Shown here: piece by piece, positions 38,488 through 46,463 of the stretch | Layout of the letters: each line of letters begins with the position of its first letter | Numbering within the stretch: position 1 is the stretch's first letter | Assembly (NCBI RefSeq): GCF_038784515.1 | Contig: NZ_CP152376.1 | Location: 4,712,001 to 4,776,000 of the forward strand | Direction: 5' to 3' | DNA: 64,000 nt | Source: Rhodoferax sp. GW822-FHT02A01 | GTDB lineage: Bacteria > Pseudomonadota > Gammaproteobacteria > Burkholderiales > Burkholderiaceae_C | Made by a program: the position numbers and the translations under genes | Notes under the pieces: model-generated | The model's input: the letters and a program-made list of their open reading frames with translations, nothing else | Databases searched by the model: none | Told to the model about the DNA's origin: nothing

Positions 38488-39928
38488 TTACTCCCGCGGC
38501 ATAGCGCAGCTTGCGCGCCTGACCCTCAGCAGCGTCGCGATTGCCACGCTGGCTGCATGTGCCAATTTTTCAGGCATCGAGCCTGTTGCGCAGCCGATCA
38601 AGGCAGACACACTGGGCCTGAAGAATCTGGACGCCAGCAAGGATGCTGACCGCGTGGCAACCGACAACGACTGGTGGCAGGCATTTGGCGATAGCCAGCT
38701 CAATGGTCTGGTGGAAAAGGCATTGCAGGACAGCCCGACCTTGAAAACGGCGCAAGCGCGTCTGGCACGGGCACAGGCCGCAAGTGCCACGGCCAAGTCT
38801 GCGGACTACCCTCAAGTGACCGCCGCCTTGGACCTGCAGCACCAGCTCTACTCGGCCAACTCCATCTACCCGCCTCCGATTGGGGGATCAGAGTGGGACA
38901 GCGGCAACCTGCAGGCATCCGCAAGCTGGGAGCTGGACTTCTTCGGCAAGAACCGTGCAACGCTGGACGCCACCATCGGTCAGATCAAGGCTGCCGAAGC
39001 CGATGCCCGTGCCGCCAGGGGCTTGCTGGCCACCAACGTCGCCCGCAACTACTTTCAGTTGGTGCGCATCCAGGCCCAGCTGGACGTGGCTCAGCGTACT
39101 TTGGACCAACGTATCCAGATCCAGGGATTGGTGCATGACCGACTGAATGCCGGACTGGACACCCAACTCGAACTGCAACAGGCAGCTGGCGGACTACCCG
39201 ACGCTCGGTTCCAGATCGAAGTGCTCAAGGAACAGAAAGCGTTGACAGTGAATGCTCTGGCTGCGCTCACCGCCCAGCCGGCATCTGCGCTGAACATGAC
39301 CTTACCGGCACTGGAGAAGATTCAGGGTGTGGCCGTGGCACAGAGCATGCCGCTGGATCTGCTGGGTCGCCGCTCCGACATTGCTGCGGCGCGCTGGCGC
39401 GTGGAGGCTGCGCAGAACGACGTGGACGCCGCCAAAGCCCAGTTCTATCCGAACGTCAATCTGGTGGCCTTCACAGGATTCTCCAGCTTTGGCTTTGAAA
39501 AGCTGCTGGAGAGCAAGAGCTCCGAATGGGGCGTGGGCCCAGCCATACGCCTGCCACTGTTCGAAGGCGGCCGCCTGCGCGCCAACCTGCGCGGCAAAAC
39601 CGCCGATCTGGACGCCGCCATCGAGAGCTACAACGGGCAGGTCCTCGAAGCCGTGCATGAAGTGGCCGACCGCCTCTCATCTGCACAGGCCATACGCCGC
39701 CAGCAGACCGAACAAAGCGCCGCACTGGCCTCGGCCGAAACCGCCTACTCCATTGCCTTGCAGCGCTACCAGGCGGGCTTGGGCAACTACCTCAATGTAT
39801 TGAGCGCCGAAGCACCTGTGCTGCAGCAACGTCGCCAGGGAGTAGACCTGGCAGCACGCGCACTGGACACCCAAGTGCAAATCCTGAATGCCGTAGGCGG
39901 AGACCTGAAGCCCGCCACCGCCCAATAA
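38474..39928 (+). CDS. NodT-family outer-membrane factor lipoprotein of an efflux pump
   Basis: 484 residues from the ATG at 38474. The signal ends in a lipobox (LAAC in ATLAACANF, Cys about 29). Two outer-membrane-efflux repeats follow, with WWQAFGDSQLNGLVEKAL, ASWELDFFGKNRATLDA and the second repeat LLGRRSDIAAARWRVEAAQNDV. It forms the TolC-like trimeric duct across the outer membrane. It is first of the three pump genes, 37 nt before the EmrA-like adaptor. Confidence 0.92.
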   Translation: MQRTDYSRGIAQLARLTLSSVAIATLAACANFSGIEPVAQPIKADTLGLKNLDASKDADRVATDNDWWQAFGDSQLNGLVEKALQDSPTLKTAQARLARAQAASATAKSADYPQVTAALDLQHQLYSANSIYPPPIGGSEWDSGNLQASASWELDFFGKNRATLDATIGQIKAAEADARAARGLLATNVARNYFQLVRIQAQLDVAQRTLDQRIQIQGLVHDRLNAGLDTQLELQQAAGGLPDARFQIEVLKEQKALTVNALAALTAQPASALNMTLPALEKIQGVAVAQSMPLDLLGRRSDIAAARWRVEAAQNDVDAAKAQFYPNVNLVAFTGFSSFGFEKLLESKSSEWGVGPAIRLPLFEGGRLRANLRGKTADLDAAIESYNGQVLEAVHEVADRLSSAQAIRRQQTEQSAALASAETAYSIALQRYQAGLGNYLNVLSAEAPVLQQRRQGVDLAARALDTQVQILNAVGGDLKPATAQ

Positions 39929-39965
39929 GCCACATCGCACCACCCCAAACAGAAAAGTACGCACC

Positions 39966-41186
39966 ATGAACGCACCTGTAACACCCGCTGCCACTCCTGC
40001 CGTAGCTCCCACATCCAAGCGCGCCAAAGCACTCAAATTTGTCAGCATCGTGGTTCTCATCGGCCTGGCCTACGGCGCCTACGACTGGTACCTGCAACGC
40101 CATGAAGAGTCCACCGACAACGCCTATGTGCAAGGCAATGTGGTGCAGATCACGCCCCAAGTAGGCGGAACCGTCACATCCATCTTTGCCGATGACACCG
40201 ACTTCGTGAAGGCCGGTCAGGCGCTGGTGCAACTGGACCCGGCCGATGCCAAGGTCGCACTTGACCAGGCTGAGGCCAACCTGGCCCAGGCCGTACGCCA
40301 AGTGCGCACCCTGTATGCCAACAACACCACCCTCTCGGCACAGATCGCCATCCGTGAATCCGACGTGGCACGCGCAAAGACCGATCTGGCACGCGCTACC
40401 GATGACCTGAACCGCCGCCAGTCGCTGGTGGGCAATGGCGCGGTTTCCAAGGAAGAGCTCAACCACACGCTGTCGCAAGTGGCTGCCGCCCAAAATGCCC
40501 TGTCTGCAGCGCAGGCCGGTGTCACGGCCGCACGTGAACAGCTCAACAGCAACCAGACGCTGACCGAAGGCACGCGCGTTGACTCGCATCCCAGCGTGAT
40601 GGCTGCCGCCGCTAAGGTACGCGAGGCCTATCTGGCGCTGCACCGTGCTGCCCTGCCCGCTCCTGTCGATGGCTATGTGGCCAAGCGTAGCGTGCAACTG
40701 GGTCAGCGTGTGGCTGCCGGTTCGCCCCTGATGTCCATCATCCCGCTCAACCAACTTTGGGTGGACGCCAATTTCAAGGAAGTGCAGCTGCGCAACATCC
40801 GCATTGGCCAACCCGTGACGCTGACTGCCGACGTGTACGGAAAGAAAATGGAATACAAGGGTACGGTGGCAGGTCTGGGTGCCGGCACTGGTGCCGCCTT
40901 TGCCTTGCTGCCCGCGCAGAATGCCACCGGCAACTGGATCAAGGTGGTGCAGCGTGTGCCGGTGCGCATCGCGCTGGACCCCAAGCAAGTTGCACAAAGC
41001 CCTCTGCGCGTGGGCCTGTCGATGGAAGCCACGGTGGACATCACGGACCAGAGCGGCAAGTCGCTGGCCGATGCGGCCCATCCGTCCTCTGCTGTGCAGA
41101 CCGAGGTCTATGCACTGATGGACAAGGGCGCGGACGACGAAGTCCACAAGATCATTGCCGCCAATGCGGGCAAGGGTAGCCACTAA
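39966..41186 (+). CDS. HlyD/EmrA-family periplasmic adaptor
   Basis: A 406-residue membrane-fusion protein. A short cytoplasmic start leads to a membrane helix (about 24-42), then the barrel-sandwich segment STDNAYVQGNVVQITPQVGGTV. A long helical hairpin (about 85-190) and beta-barrel domain follow, with LPAPVDGYVAKRSVQLGQRV and IIPLNQLWVDANFKEVQL. It links the EmrB-like pump to the outer-membrane factor. The EmrA-like call follows from the sequence and its DHA2 partner. Confidence 0.92.
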   Translation: MNAPVTPAATPAVAPTSKRAKALKFVSIVVLIGLAYGAYDWYLQRHEESTDNAYVQGNVVQITPQVGGTVTSIFADDTDFVKAGQALVQLDPADAKVALDQAEANLAQAVRQVRTLYANNTTLSAQIAIRESDVARAKTDLARATDDLNRRQSLVGNGAVSKEELNHTLSQVAAAQNALSAAQAGVTAAREQLNSNQTLTEGTRVDSHPSVMAAAAKVREAYLALHRAALPAPVDGYVAKRSVQLGQRVAAGSPLMSIIPLNQLWVDANFKEVQLRNIRIGQPVTLTADVYGKKMEYKGTVAGLGAGTGAAFALLPAQNATGNWIKVVQRVPVRIALDPKQVAQSPLRVGLSMEATVDITDQSGKSLADAAHPSSAVQTEVYALMDKGADDEVHKIIAANAGKGSH

Positions 41187-41227
41187 GGCCCGCCTCACGG
41201 CACCACACACTGACACTGCGACCCCAC

Positions 41228-42796
41228 ATGTCCGCACCTGCTCATATTGCGCATCCTCCCCTGCAGGGCTCCGCCCGCCTGTGGGGAACGATTGCGCTGT
41301 CCGCTGCCACGTTCATGAACGTGCTGGACTCTTCCATCGCCAACGTGTCGTTGCCCGCGATTGCGGGTGACCTGGGCGTCAGCCCCAACCAGGGCACCTG
41401 GGTGATCACCAGCTTTGGCGTGGCCAATGCGATTGCCCTTCCCCTTACGGGCTGGCTGTCGCAACGTTTCGGACAGGTGCGCCTGTTCGTCACCAGCGTG
41501 TTGCTGTTTGTGATTTCATCCTGGCTGTGCGGCCTGGCTCCCAACATGAGCACGCTCATTGCCATGCGGGCGCTGCAAGGTTTTGTGGCCGGTCCCATGA
41601 TGCCGCTGGCGCAAACGCTGCTGCTCAGCAGCTACCCGCCCGCACTGGCGGGGACAGCCATGGCCATGTGGGCCATGACCACGCTAGTGGCCCCGGTGAT
41701 GGGGCCCTTGCTGGGTGGCTGGATCACGGATCACACCCATTGGGGCTGGATCTTCTTCATCAACATCCCGGTTGGCATCGCTGCGGCCTCCATGACCTGG
41801 ACCATCTTTCACAAGCGTGAAACCCAGATCCGCAAGTTGCCGATTGACAGCACCGGTCTGGCACTGCTGGTGGTGTCGGTGAGCTGCCTGCAGATCATGC
41901 TGGACAAGGGCAAGGAGCTGGACTGGTTCCAGTCGCCGGAAGTCATCGCGCTGACGGCAGCATCCGCGATCGGATTCGCGTTCCTGATCGCCTGGGAACT
42001 GACCGACGAGCACCCGGTGGTGGACTTGCGCATGCTCAAGATCCGCAACTTCTGGACGGGTACGCTGTGCATGACGGTGGCCTACAGCCTCTTCATGGGC
42101 AACCTGGTATTGCTGCCCCTGTGGTTGCAGCAGTTCATGGGCTACACCTCTACCCAGGCCGGTGAGTTGATGGCGCCGGTGGGGTTGTTTGCGATTCTGC
42201 TCTCACCTTTGGTGGGCAAGAACGTCCAGAAATACGACCCGCGTGCGCTCACCAGCTTTGCCTTTGTGGTCTTCGCGCTGGTGCTGTGGATGCGCTCGCA
42301 ATTCAACACCCAGGCGGATTTTGGAACCATCATGATTCCCACCATCATCCAGGGCATTGCGTTGGCATTCTTCTTTATCCCGCTGACCACCATCACGCTC
42401 AGCGGCATGACACCTGACAAGATCGCAGGCGCTTCCGGTCTGTCGAGTTTTGCGCGGATCGTGGGCGGTTCGTTCGGCACATCCATCGCCGTATCGGTCT
42501 GGCAGGACCGGGCCGCCATGCACCATGCCCAACTCGCGGAACTGATCAACCGCGGCAGCATGGCCACCAACTCCACGTTGGCGAACTTTTCAGCTGCAGG
42601 GATGGACACCGAGCAGGCGCTGTCGCAAATCAATCGCCTGATTGATCAACAGGCCTTCATGCTGGCGGCCAATGACGTGTTCCACGGCTCAGCCATCATC
42701 TTCATCCTGCTCATCCCCATGGTGTGGCTGTCACGCCCGCCAAAGAAAGGGGCTGGTGCAGCGGCTTCGGCTGAGGCTGCTGCCGGGGCGCACTGA
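41228..42796 (+). CDS. DHA2-family MFS drug exporter (EmrB-like)
   Basis: A 522-residue major-facilitator protein with 14 predicted helices. It opens ATFMNVLDSSIANVSLPAIAG and has the motif A-type region GWLSQRFGQVRLFV and the DHA2 motif C region (WAMTTLVAPVMGPLLGGWIT). It pumps hydrophobic drugs or toxic compounds out using the proton gradient, with the two upstream proteins giving a tripartite route out of the cell. A terminator follows at 42829. The substrate is unknown. Confidence 0.93.
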   Translation: MSAPAHIAHPPLQGSARLWGTIALSAATFMNVLDSSIANVSLPAIAGDLGVSPNQGTWVITSFGVANAIALPLTGWLSQRFGQVRLFVTSVLLFVISSWLCGLAPNMSTLIAMRALQGFVAGPMMPLAQTLLLSSYPPALAGTAMAMWAMTTLVAPVMGPLLGGWITDHTHWGWIFFINIPVGIAAASMTWTIFHKRETQIRKLPIDSTGLALLVVSVSCLQIMLDKGKELDWFQSPEVIALTAASAIGFAFLIAWELTDEHPVVDLRMLKIRNFWTGTLCMTVAYSLFMGNLVLLPLWLQQFMGYTSTQAGELMAPVGLFAILLSPLVGKNVQKYDPRALTSFAFVVFALVLWMRSQFNTQADFGTIMIPTIIQGIALAFFFIPLTTITLSGMTPDKIAGASGLSSFARIVGGSFGTSIAVSVWQDRAAMHHAQLAELINRGSMATNSTLANFSAAGMDTEQALSQINRLIDQQAFMLAANDVFHGSAIIFILLIPMVWLSRPPKKGAGAAASAEAAAGAH

Positions 42797-42828
42797 TGCA
42801 CGAGCGCCACTGAGTCAGCTACCCATGC

Positions 42829-42855
42829 AACCCGCGGCCATTGCGTCCGCGGGTT
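42829..42855 (+). terminator. Rho-independent terminator of the efflux operon
   Basis: AACCCGCGG and CCGCGGGTT make a perfect 9-bp stem around a 9-nt loop, followed by TTCTGCTTTC. It sits 32 nt past the EmrB-like stop and just before the end of the convergent helix-hairpin-helix gene. Confidence 0.83.
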
Positions 42856-42863
42856 TTCTGCTT

Positions 42864-43289
42864 TCAAGGCTTGACGGCCTTTTCCTTTTTCAACTTGTCG
42901 TAGAGGGCCACGTTTTCCTCCGCGGTCTTGAATGGCTGCTTGGCAACGATCAGGTGCTTAATGTTGGTGTACGGTCCTTCACCAATGACACCATTGGTCA
43001 CCAGCCAAACCTTGCTCCCATACGGCCGGTTTGCAACGATGCGTTTGGCTTCGGCGTCGCCTATGCCCGGCAGCTTCTTGAGTTGAACTTCAGTGGCACT
43101 GTTGATATCAACCAGCTTGATCTTTGCCAACGCCTTGCGGCGTTCGGCCAAGCGGGCCTTGCTTTTGGGCGTGCTTTCCATACCGCCTATCACCGCTGGC
43201 TCACCATCCTGATGCGGAGCAGCCGGTTGTGCCTGTGCAATTGGAATACAGACCATCGCCACAACCAAGAAAATGCATTTCACTTGCAT
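42864..43289 (-). CDS. Exported helix-hairpin-helix protein, ComEA-like
   Basis: A 141-residue protein with a signal peptide (about 1-20, ending AQA). A Lys/Arg-rich linker precedes a helix-hairpin-helix DNA-binding domain: VDINSATEVQLKKLPGIGDAEAKRIVANRPYG split across about residues 60-90. ComEA-type proteins hold incoming DNA in the periplasm during transformation, but stand-alone exported HhH proteins are common and not always competence-linked. It lies just beyond the terminator of the cytochrome operon. It could get some read-through, and no competence genes are near. Confidence 0.83.
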   Translation of the reverse strand: MQVKCIFLVVAMVCIPIAQAQPAAPHQDGEPAVIGGMESTPKSKARLAERRKALAKIKLVDINSATEVQLKKLPGIGDAEAKRIVANRPYGSKVWLVTNGVIGEGPYTNIKHLIVAKQPFKTAEENVALYDKLKKEKAVKP

Positions 43290-43330
43290 AGCTAACCTTC
43301 AAGAAATAAATCCATTTCGCTGTCCAAAAA

Positions 43331-43358
43331 AAACCCGGGGGCTTTCGCGCCCGGGTTT
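43331..43358 (-). terminator. Rho-independent terminator of the cytochrome operon
   Basis: AAACCCGGG and CCCGGGTTT form a perfect 9-bp stem. On the minus strand it is followed by an eight-base T run (the A-run at 43326-43333). It lies 24 nt after the OmcA/MtrC-type stop codon. Confidence 0.88.
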
Positions 43359-43381
43359 GAGTATGTCACGCACAAAGGCCG

Positions 43382-46300
43382 CTATTTCGAGTGCGCTGCC
43401 TTGATGTTGGCGGCACTGTTTGGACCGTGGCAGGTGAAGCAGGTCTCCGTGCCAGCAGCATTCGGCGTTGCATTGGATCCGCGCGGCGCATAGAGAACAC
43501 CACCATTGGCCAGCATGTGGTCACGGGCATAGGCGTTCAGATTGGCGTTCCTGGCGTAGGTCTTCGTCGAGTCAGTGGGCACTGGGCAGCTGTACGTTGC
43601 AGTGGTGCCATTTGCAGCCGTATAAGTCGTACCGTCCTTGGTTCTGTCGCAGTCGTCATGGCATGCAAAGCAGACCGTTGCCGTCGGGGACTCCACCAGA
43701 TTTGTGGAGGCCGCTGCCGTAGACCCATTGTTGGTCGAGGTGCTGAAGCCGACACCGTAATTGGTATCCTGAACGATGTACGGCGAATAGGCAAACTTGG
43801 TCAGGGCCGATGCAGAGCTACTGAAAGTGCTTGTATCGTTATTGGGGCTGACCGCAGTGTAGCGATACGTCTTGTTCGCAGCGACCGTCAACCGTCCATT
43901 GGCCGAGTAGTCATAGGAACCGGGTACGTGGCAGGCCTCGCAGTTCTTGAGGACGCCGGGGTATCCGATGGTCCAGAACCCATCCGTGGTGGAAGCGGCA
44001 TGCCAGGTGAAACTGTTCTTGCGCTTCGCACTGCCGTGGATGCCGTGGACGAAGTTGGTCGAATCGGCCGACCATCCGGAACTGGTCCGGTTCGGGTTGT
44101 GGCACCAAGAACATGTGGTTCCGTCATTGCGCTGACCCGCATGGAATTGGGACGTATTGAACGCGCCCAGCTCCTGGTGGCAGTTGTTGCAACGCTTGTC
44201 TTCAACAATCTGGCGACGTCCGGTATAGCCCGTACCGACCACCTGCACATCAGGCGCCACCACGATCAATCCGCCCGTCTTGTTGGGCATTCCTGCGGTC
44301 AGCGTGACCGATCCGTTCTGGCCATTGGCCGTGGCTGGGGTGATGGGGTAGTTCGTCAGATTGGTCTGGGTCAAAGGCATCGTGGTTGCGGGCGCATAGG
44401 TGTAGCCAAGGCCGCCGGTCAACATGGTTGCGTCGTCGTTCAGCGTTACCCCCGTAAACGTCACGGTGTAGTAGCCATTGGCGTCAGGACCGGTCATGGT
44501 GGCTCCCGTGTCCTTGCCATTCCAGATGCTGCGCAAATACTTGCTGCTGCTGCCGTTGAAGTCGGCAGGAGCCGTGACGCCGTCTTGTGGTCTTGCGAAT
44601 ACAAAGTACACACTGGGTGAACCCATGAAGCCATCCCACATTTCAAGCCCGCTCAAGGTGGAGTTGGGTGTTCCTGGAGCCGGTTTGGCATTGAAATCCA
44701 CACGTGCGCCGTTCTGCAGCATGCGGAAGACCATGACCGGCTGCTTGCTGCTGTTGCGCGACACACTGCTTATGTCGTATGTCACCTTGACCGCACCATC
44801 AGGCAGGTTGTTCGGATTGGAGGCCAACCAGGCGGCATTGGTATTTCCGTTGCAAGTGCCGGCGCTAGCGCAATTTGCGAACATGCTGCTGGCCGTGTCC
44901 TGCGGTGTGACGGCGACGTGCACCTTCTTGATCGCCACCGAGTTGTGGCAACTGCTACACATGCTGTCATTTGGCTGCGCACCGCCTACACCATTCGCTC
45001 CGTGGCCTGCGCCGGTGTTGTAGTTGATAATGTCGTGGCAGGCACCGCACGCCAGTCGGCTGGGCTTGGTGTTCCAGTTGTTACCCTGTGGCGTCGCCAT
45101 CTGCACAACGGTACCGTCAATCTTGGTCACCGTGTTGGCGGTGCCATCAGGCTTTGTGGTGTCGCCACTGTGGCACTTGGCGCAGTTGGTGATCAGCTGT
45201 GGATACTTGGTATCGTTCAACGCAACCCCACCGACACTGTAGCCGGACCTTCTGAGCTCTTCACCCATGTGGATCTTGTGGATGAACACCGGGAAGTCGA
45301 GGTTGGAATGCCGATCCGATGCATCCAGTCCGTTGATGGTCGGAGTGGTGGCGCTTGTGAAAGTGAGGCCGTCAGCTGCGTACTGTGTGGCTGCCGTACC
45401 GGCGCTTCCGTACTTGCGTTGATCGGTATGGCAAACAACGCACTGGCGTGCTTCCTGACGTCCGCCGCCCCAACCTTTGAGTTCATTTCCGCCATGGAAA
45501 GTGAACTTGTTATGGCAAGACGCGCAGGCTGCAACGTTGACGATTTCGCGCTGCTCAACATCGGTGTCGCTTGCCGTGATCACGCGACCCGTTGCCGGAA
45601 TCCAGTCGAATACCAGGTCGACTGGTGTACGGATCTGGTCGTAGGACGTATTGGCATAGCCATCCGGGCAGATGCCGTTGTTGGTGTGGCAGTACGTGCT
45701 GGCAGAGGAACTTGTGCTGCTGCTCTTGGAGCCGCGCACCACACTGGAGACCTGGATAACCAGACGGTGTAGCGCATTGGGATCGTAGGTCAGATCGCCA
45801 AGATCAGCGATCTGCTGTGTAGTGCCGTTGGGTGCAGTGGAGCTGGCAACCTGCTGGGCAACTTGCGTAATATCTCGACGGAAGGTGTATTTGTATTGGC
45901 CGTTGCCGAGGTATTCCAGCGTGCCATTGTTTTCGGTTCCGGGTGCTCCGGGCGTGTAGGCGGTTGCCTTTCCGGTCGAATCCAGGGTTGGCGTCGAAAC
46001 CATGTAGCTCACCCACTTTCCCGGGCTGCCATTGGAACCAGGGACGTACTTTGCAATGGCAAACGAAAGATTGGGATAGAAGGGAACGCTGTCCGTTGTG
46101 CCGCTTCCAGCGGGGCTGGCTACTGCACCTGTCTTCACGTCAGTTCGCTTGACCCACAATTGATCAACACCAGTCAAGGCCGTGTTGTTGTCCGAATTGA
46201 CCAGCTGGAACGTGATGACCGGTGGGCTGTGGATGGTCACTCCCTGCACCGAACCGCTGATGGACAAATTGGCCATAGCCGCTGTGGACAGAGCCGCCGC

Positions 46301-46447
46301 ATTGGTCGTACCGGAAGTTGTAACAGGCGCCGTTCCGGAAGTGGAAGAAGAACTGGTGGCAACGCCGTCGCTGCCACCGCCGCCGCAACTGATCAGTGTT
46401 GCACTGATTAATGCCAGCAGGCTACTGCCAAAGAATGTGCGTTTCAT
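43382..46447 (-). CDS. OmcA/MtrC-family decaheme cytochrome, outer-surface lipoprotein
   Basis: A 1021-residue protein. The signal ends in a lipobox (LISC, Cys21), so it should be a lipoprotein at the outer membrane. Ten CXXCH haem sites fall in two groups of five: Cys308, 336, 422, 467, 497 and Cys753, 779, 836, 926, 1003. Beta-rich domains lie before and between them, the four-domain MtrC/OmcA plan. Non-haem cysteine pairs (253/260 and 526/532) could form disulfides. It is the extracellular end of the electron conduit, passing electrons to or from minerals, shuttles or electrodes. It is the last gene, 16 nt after the MtrB-type gene. Confidence 0.93.
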   Translation of the reverse strand: MKRTFFGSSLLALISATLISCGGGGSDGVATSSSSTSGTAPVTTSGTTNAAALSTAAMANLSISGSVQGVTIHSPPVITFQLVNSDNNTALTGVDQLWVKRTDVKTGAVASPAGSGTTDSVPFYPNLSFAIAKYVPGSNGSPGKWVSYMVSTPTLDSTGKATAYTPGAPGTENNGTLEYLGNGQYKYTFRRDITQVAQQVASSTAPNGTTQQIADLGDLTYDPNALHRLVIQVSSVVRGSKSSSTSSSASTYCHTNNGICPDGYANTSYDQIRTPVDLVFDWIPATGRVITASDTDVEQREIVNVAACASCHNKFTFHGGNELKGWGGGRQEARQCVVCHTDQRKYGSAGTAATQYAADGLTFTSATTPTINGLDASDRHSNLDFPVFIHKIHMGEELRRSGYSVGGVALNDTKYPQLITNCAKCHSGDTTKPDGTANTVTKIDGTVVQMATPQGNNWNTKPSRLACGACHDIINYNTGAGHGANGVGGAQPNDSMCSSCHNSVAIKKVHVAVTPQDTASSMFANCASAGTCNGNTNAAWLASNPNNLPDGAVKVTYDISSVSRNSSKQPVMVFRMLQNGARVDFNAKPAPGTPNSTLSGLEMWDGFMGSPSVYFVFARPQDGVTAPADFNGSSSKYLRSIWNGKDTGATMTGPDANGYYTVTFTGVTLNDDATMLTGGLGYTYAPATTMPLTQTNLTNYPITPATANGQNGSVTLTAGMPNKTGGLIVVAPDVQVVGTGYTGRRQIVEDKRCNNCHQELGAFNTSQFHAGQRNDGTTCSWCHNPNRTSSGWSADSTNFVHGIHGSAKRKNSFTWHAASTTDGFWTIGYPGVLKNCEACHVPGSYDYSANGRLTVAANKTYRYTAVSPNNDTSTFSSSASALTKFAYSPYIVQDTNYGVGFSTSTNNGSTAAASTNLVESPTATVCFACHDDCDRTKDGTTYTAANGTTATYSCPVPTDSTKTYARNANLNAYARDHMLANGGVLYAPRGSNATPNAAGTETCFTCHGPNSAANIKAAHSK

Positions 46448-46463
46448 GTCGGTTCCCCTGTGC

